This document shows, in pieces, positions 63,991 through 64,000 of a DNA stretch of 64,000 bases. The notes under the pieces were generated by a model. It searched no databases and was not told the origin of the DNA. It saw only the letters and a list, made by a program, of their open reading frames with translations. Position numbers and translations under genes: made by a program. Numbering within the stretch: the first letter of the stretch is position 1; each line of letters begins with the position of its first letter. Source of the DNA: Acanthosepion esculentum (lineage: Eukaryota > Mollusca > Cephalopoda > Sepiida > Sepiidae); contig OZ038507.1 in assembly GCA_964036315.1 (NCBI GenBank), positions 62,229,388-62,293,387 on the forward strand, written 5' to 3'.

Positions 63991-64000
63991 TGGGATACCA

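Overview
This is eukaryotic, AT-rich, almost entirely repetitive DNA. I see no intact host protein gene, no spliced gene model and no prokaryotic signal. The mix of long TA, CA, GATA and GAAA microsatellites, tRNA-derived SINEs, Penelope-like elements (PLEs) with a GIY-YIG region, CR1/jockey-like LINE 3' ends, Tc1/mariner, hAT and piggyBac-like DNA elements and a Gypsy-type LTR element suggests an invertebrate with a large repeat-rich genome. A mollusc, perhaps a cephalopod, is my best guess, but that rests on general impression and not on a diagnostic gene.

Layout. 0-10 kb: GAAA-rich DNA, an internally deleted mariner, a decayed PLE split by a SINE, and a LINE 3' end; TA/CA microsatellites separate the pieces. 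10-20 kb: two families of 170-190 bp tandem repeats (one ending in an inverted copy), a 5S rRNA-derived sequence joined to a SINE, tandem SINE heads, nested hAT elements, and a piggyBac-like element whose interior is a 22-unit hairpin minisatellite. 20-31 kb: ribozyme-bearing SINE-like elements, a long PLE remnant with a YVDD reverse transcriptase, mariner inside mariner, a solo LTR inside a MITE, and a Tc1 remnant. 31-39 kb: a 20-bp minisatellite and a roughly 5-kb 170-bp purine-rich satellite with higher-order structure. 39-51 kb: PLE tandem and inverted junctions, SINEs, and several hammerhead-like motifs. 51-64 kb: more tandem repeats, GAA and GAAA arrays, LINE fragments (one triplicated in tandem), and a broken Gypsy-type gag and protease at the right edge.

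The most interesting system is a set of hammerhead ribozyme (HHR) motifs. Two copies of a 156-158 bp element (here HR-A), about 17 kb apart and in opposite orientation, have tRNA-like A and B boxes at the front and a well-formed type I HHR at the back, then a TA tail. A second, longer family (HR-B) combines a tRNA-like head with a looser HHR-like fold. Further HHR-like folds lie in PLE leaders and in a large palindrome. PLEs are known to carry minimal type I HHRs, and animal 'retrozymes' are small HHR elements thought to depend on PLE enzymes. The inferred model is that HR-A and HR-B are non-autonomous RNA-derived elements, transcribed from a Pol III-type promoter, self-cleaved by the HHR, and mobilised by the PLEs whose remains surround them. 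All identifications were made by eye; boundaries are approximate unless a target-site duplication or terminal repeat is described.
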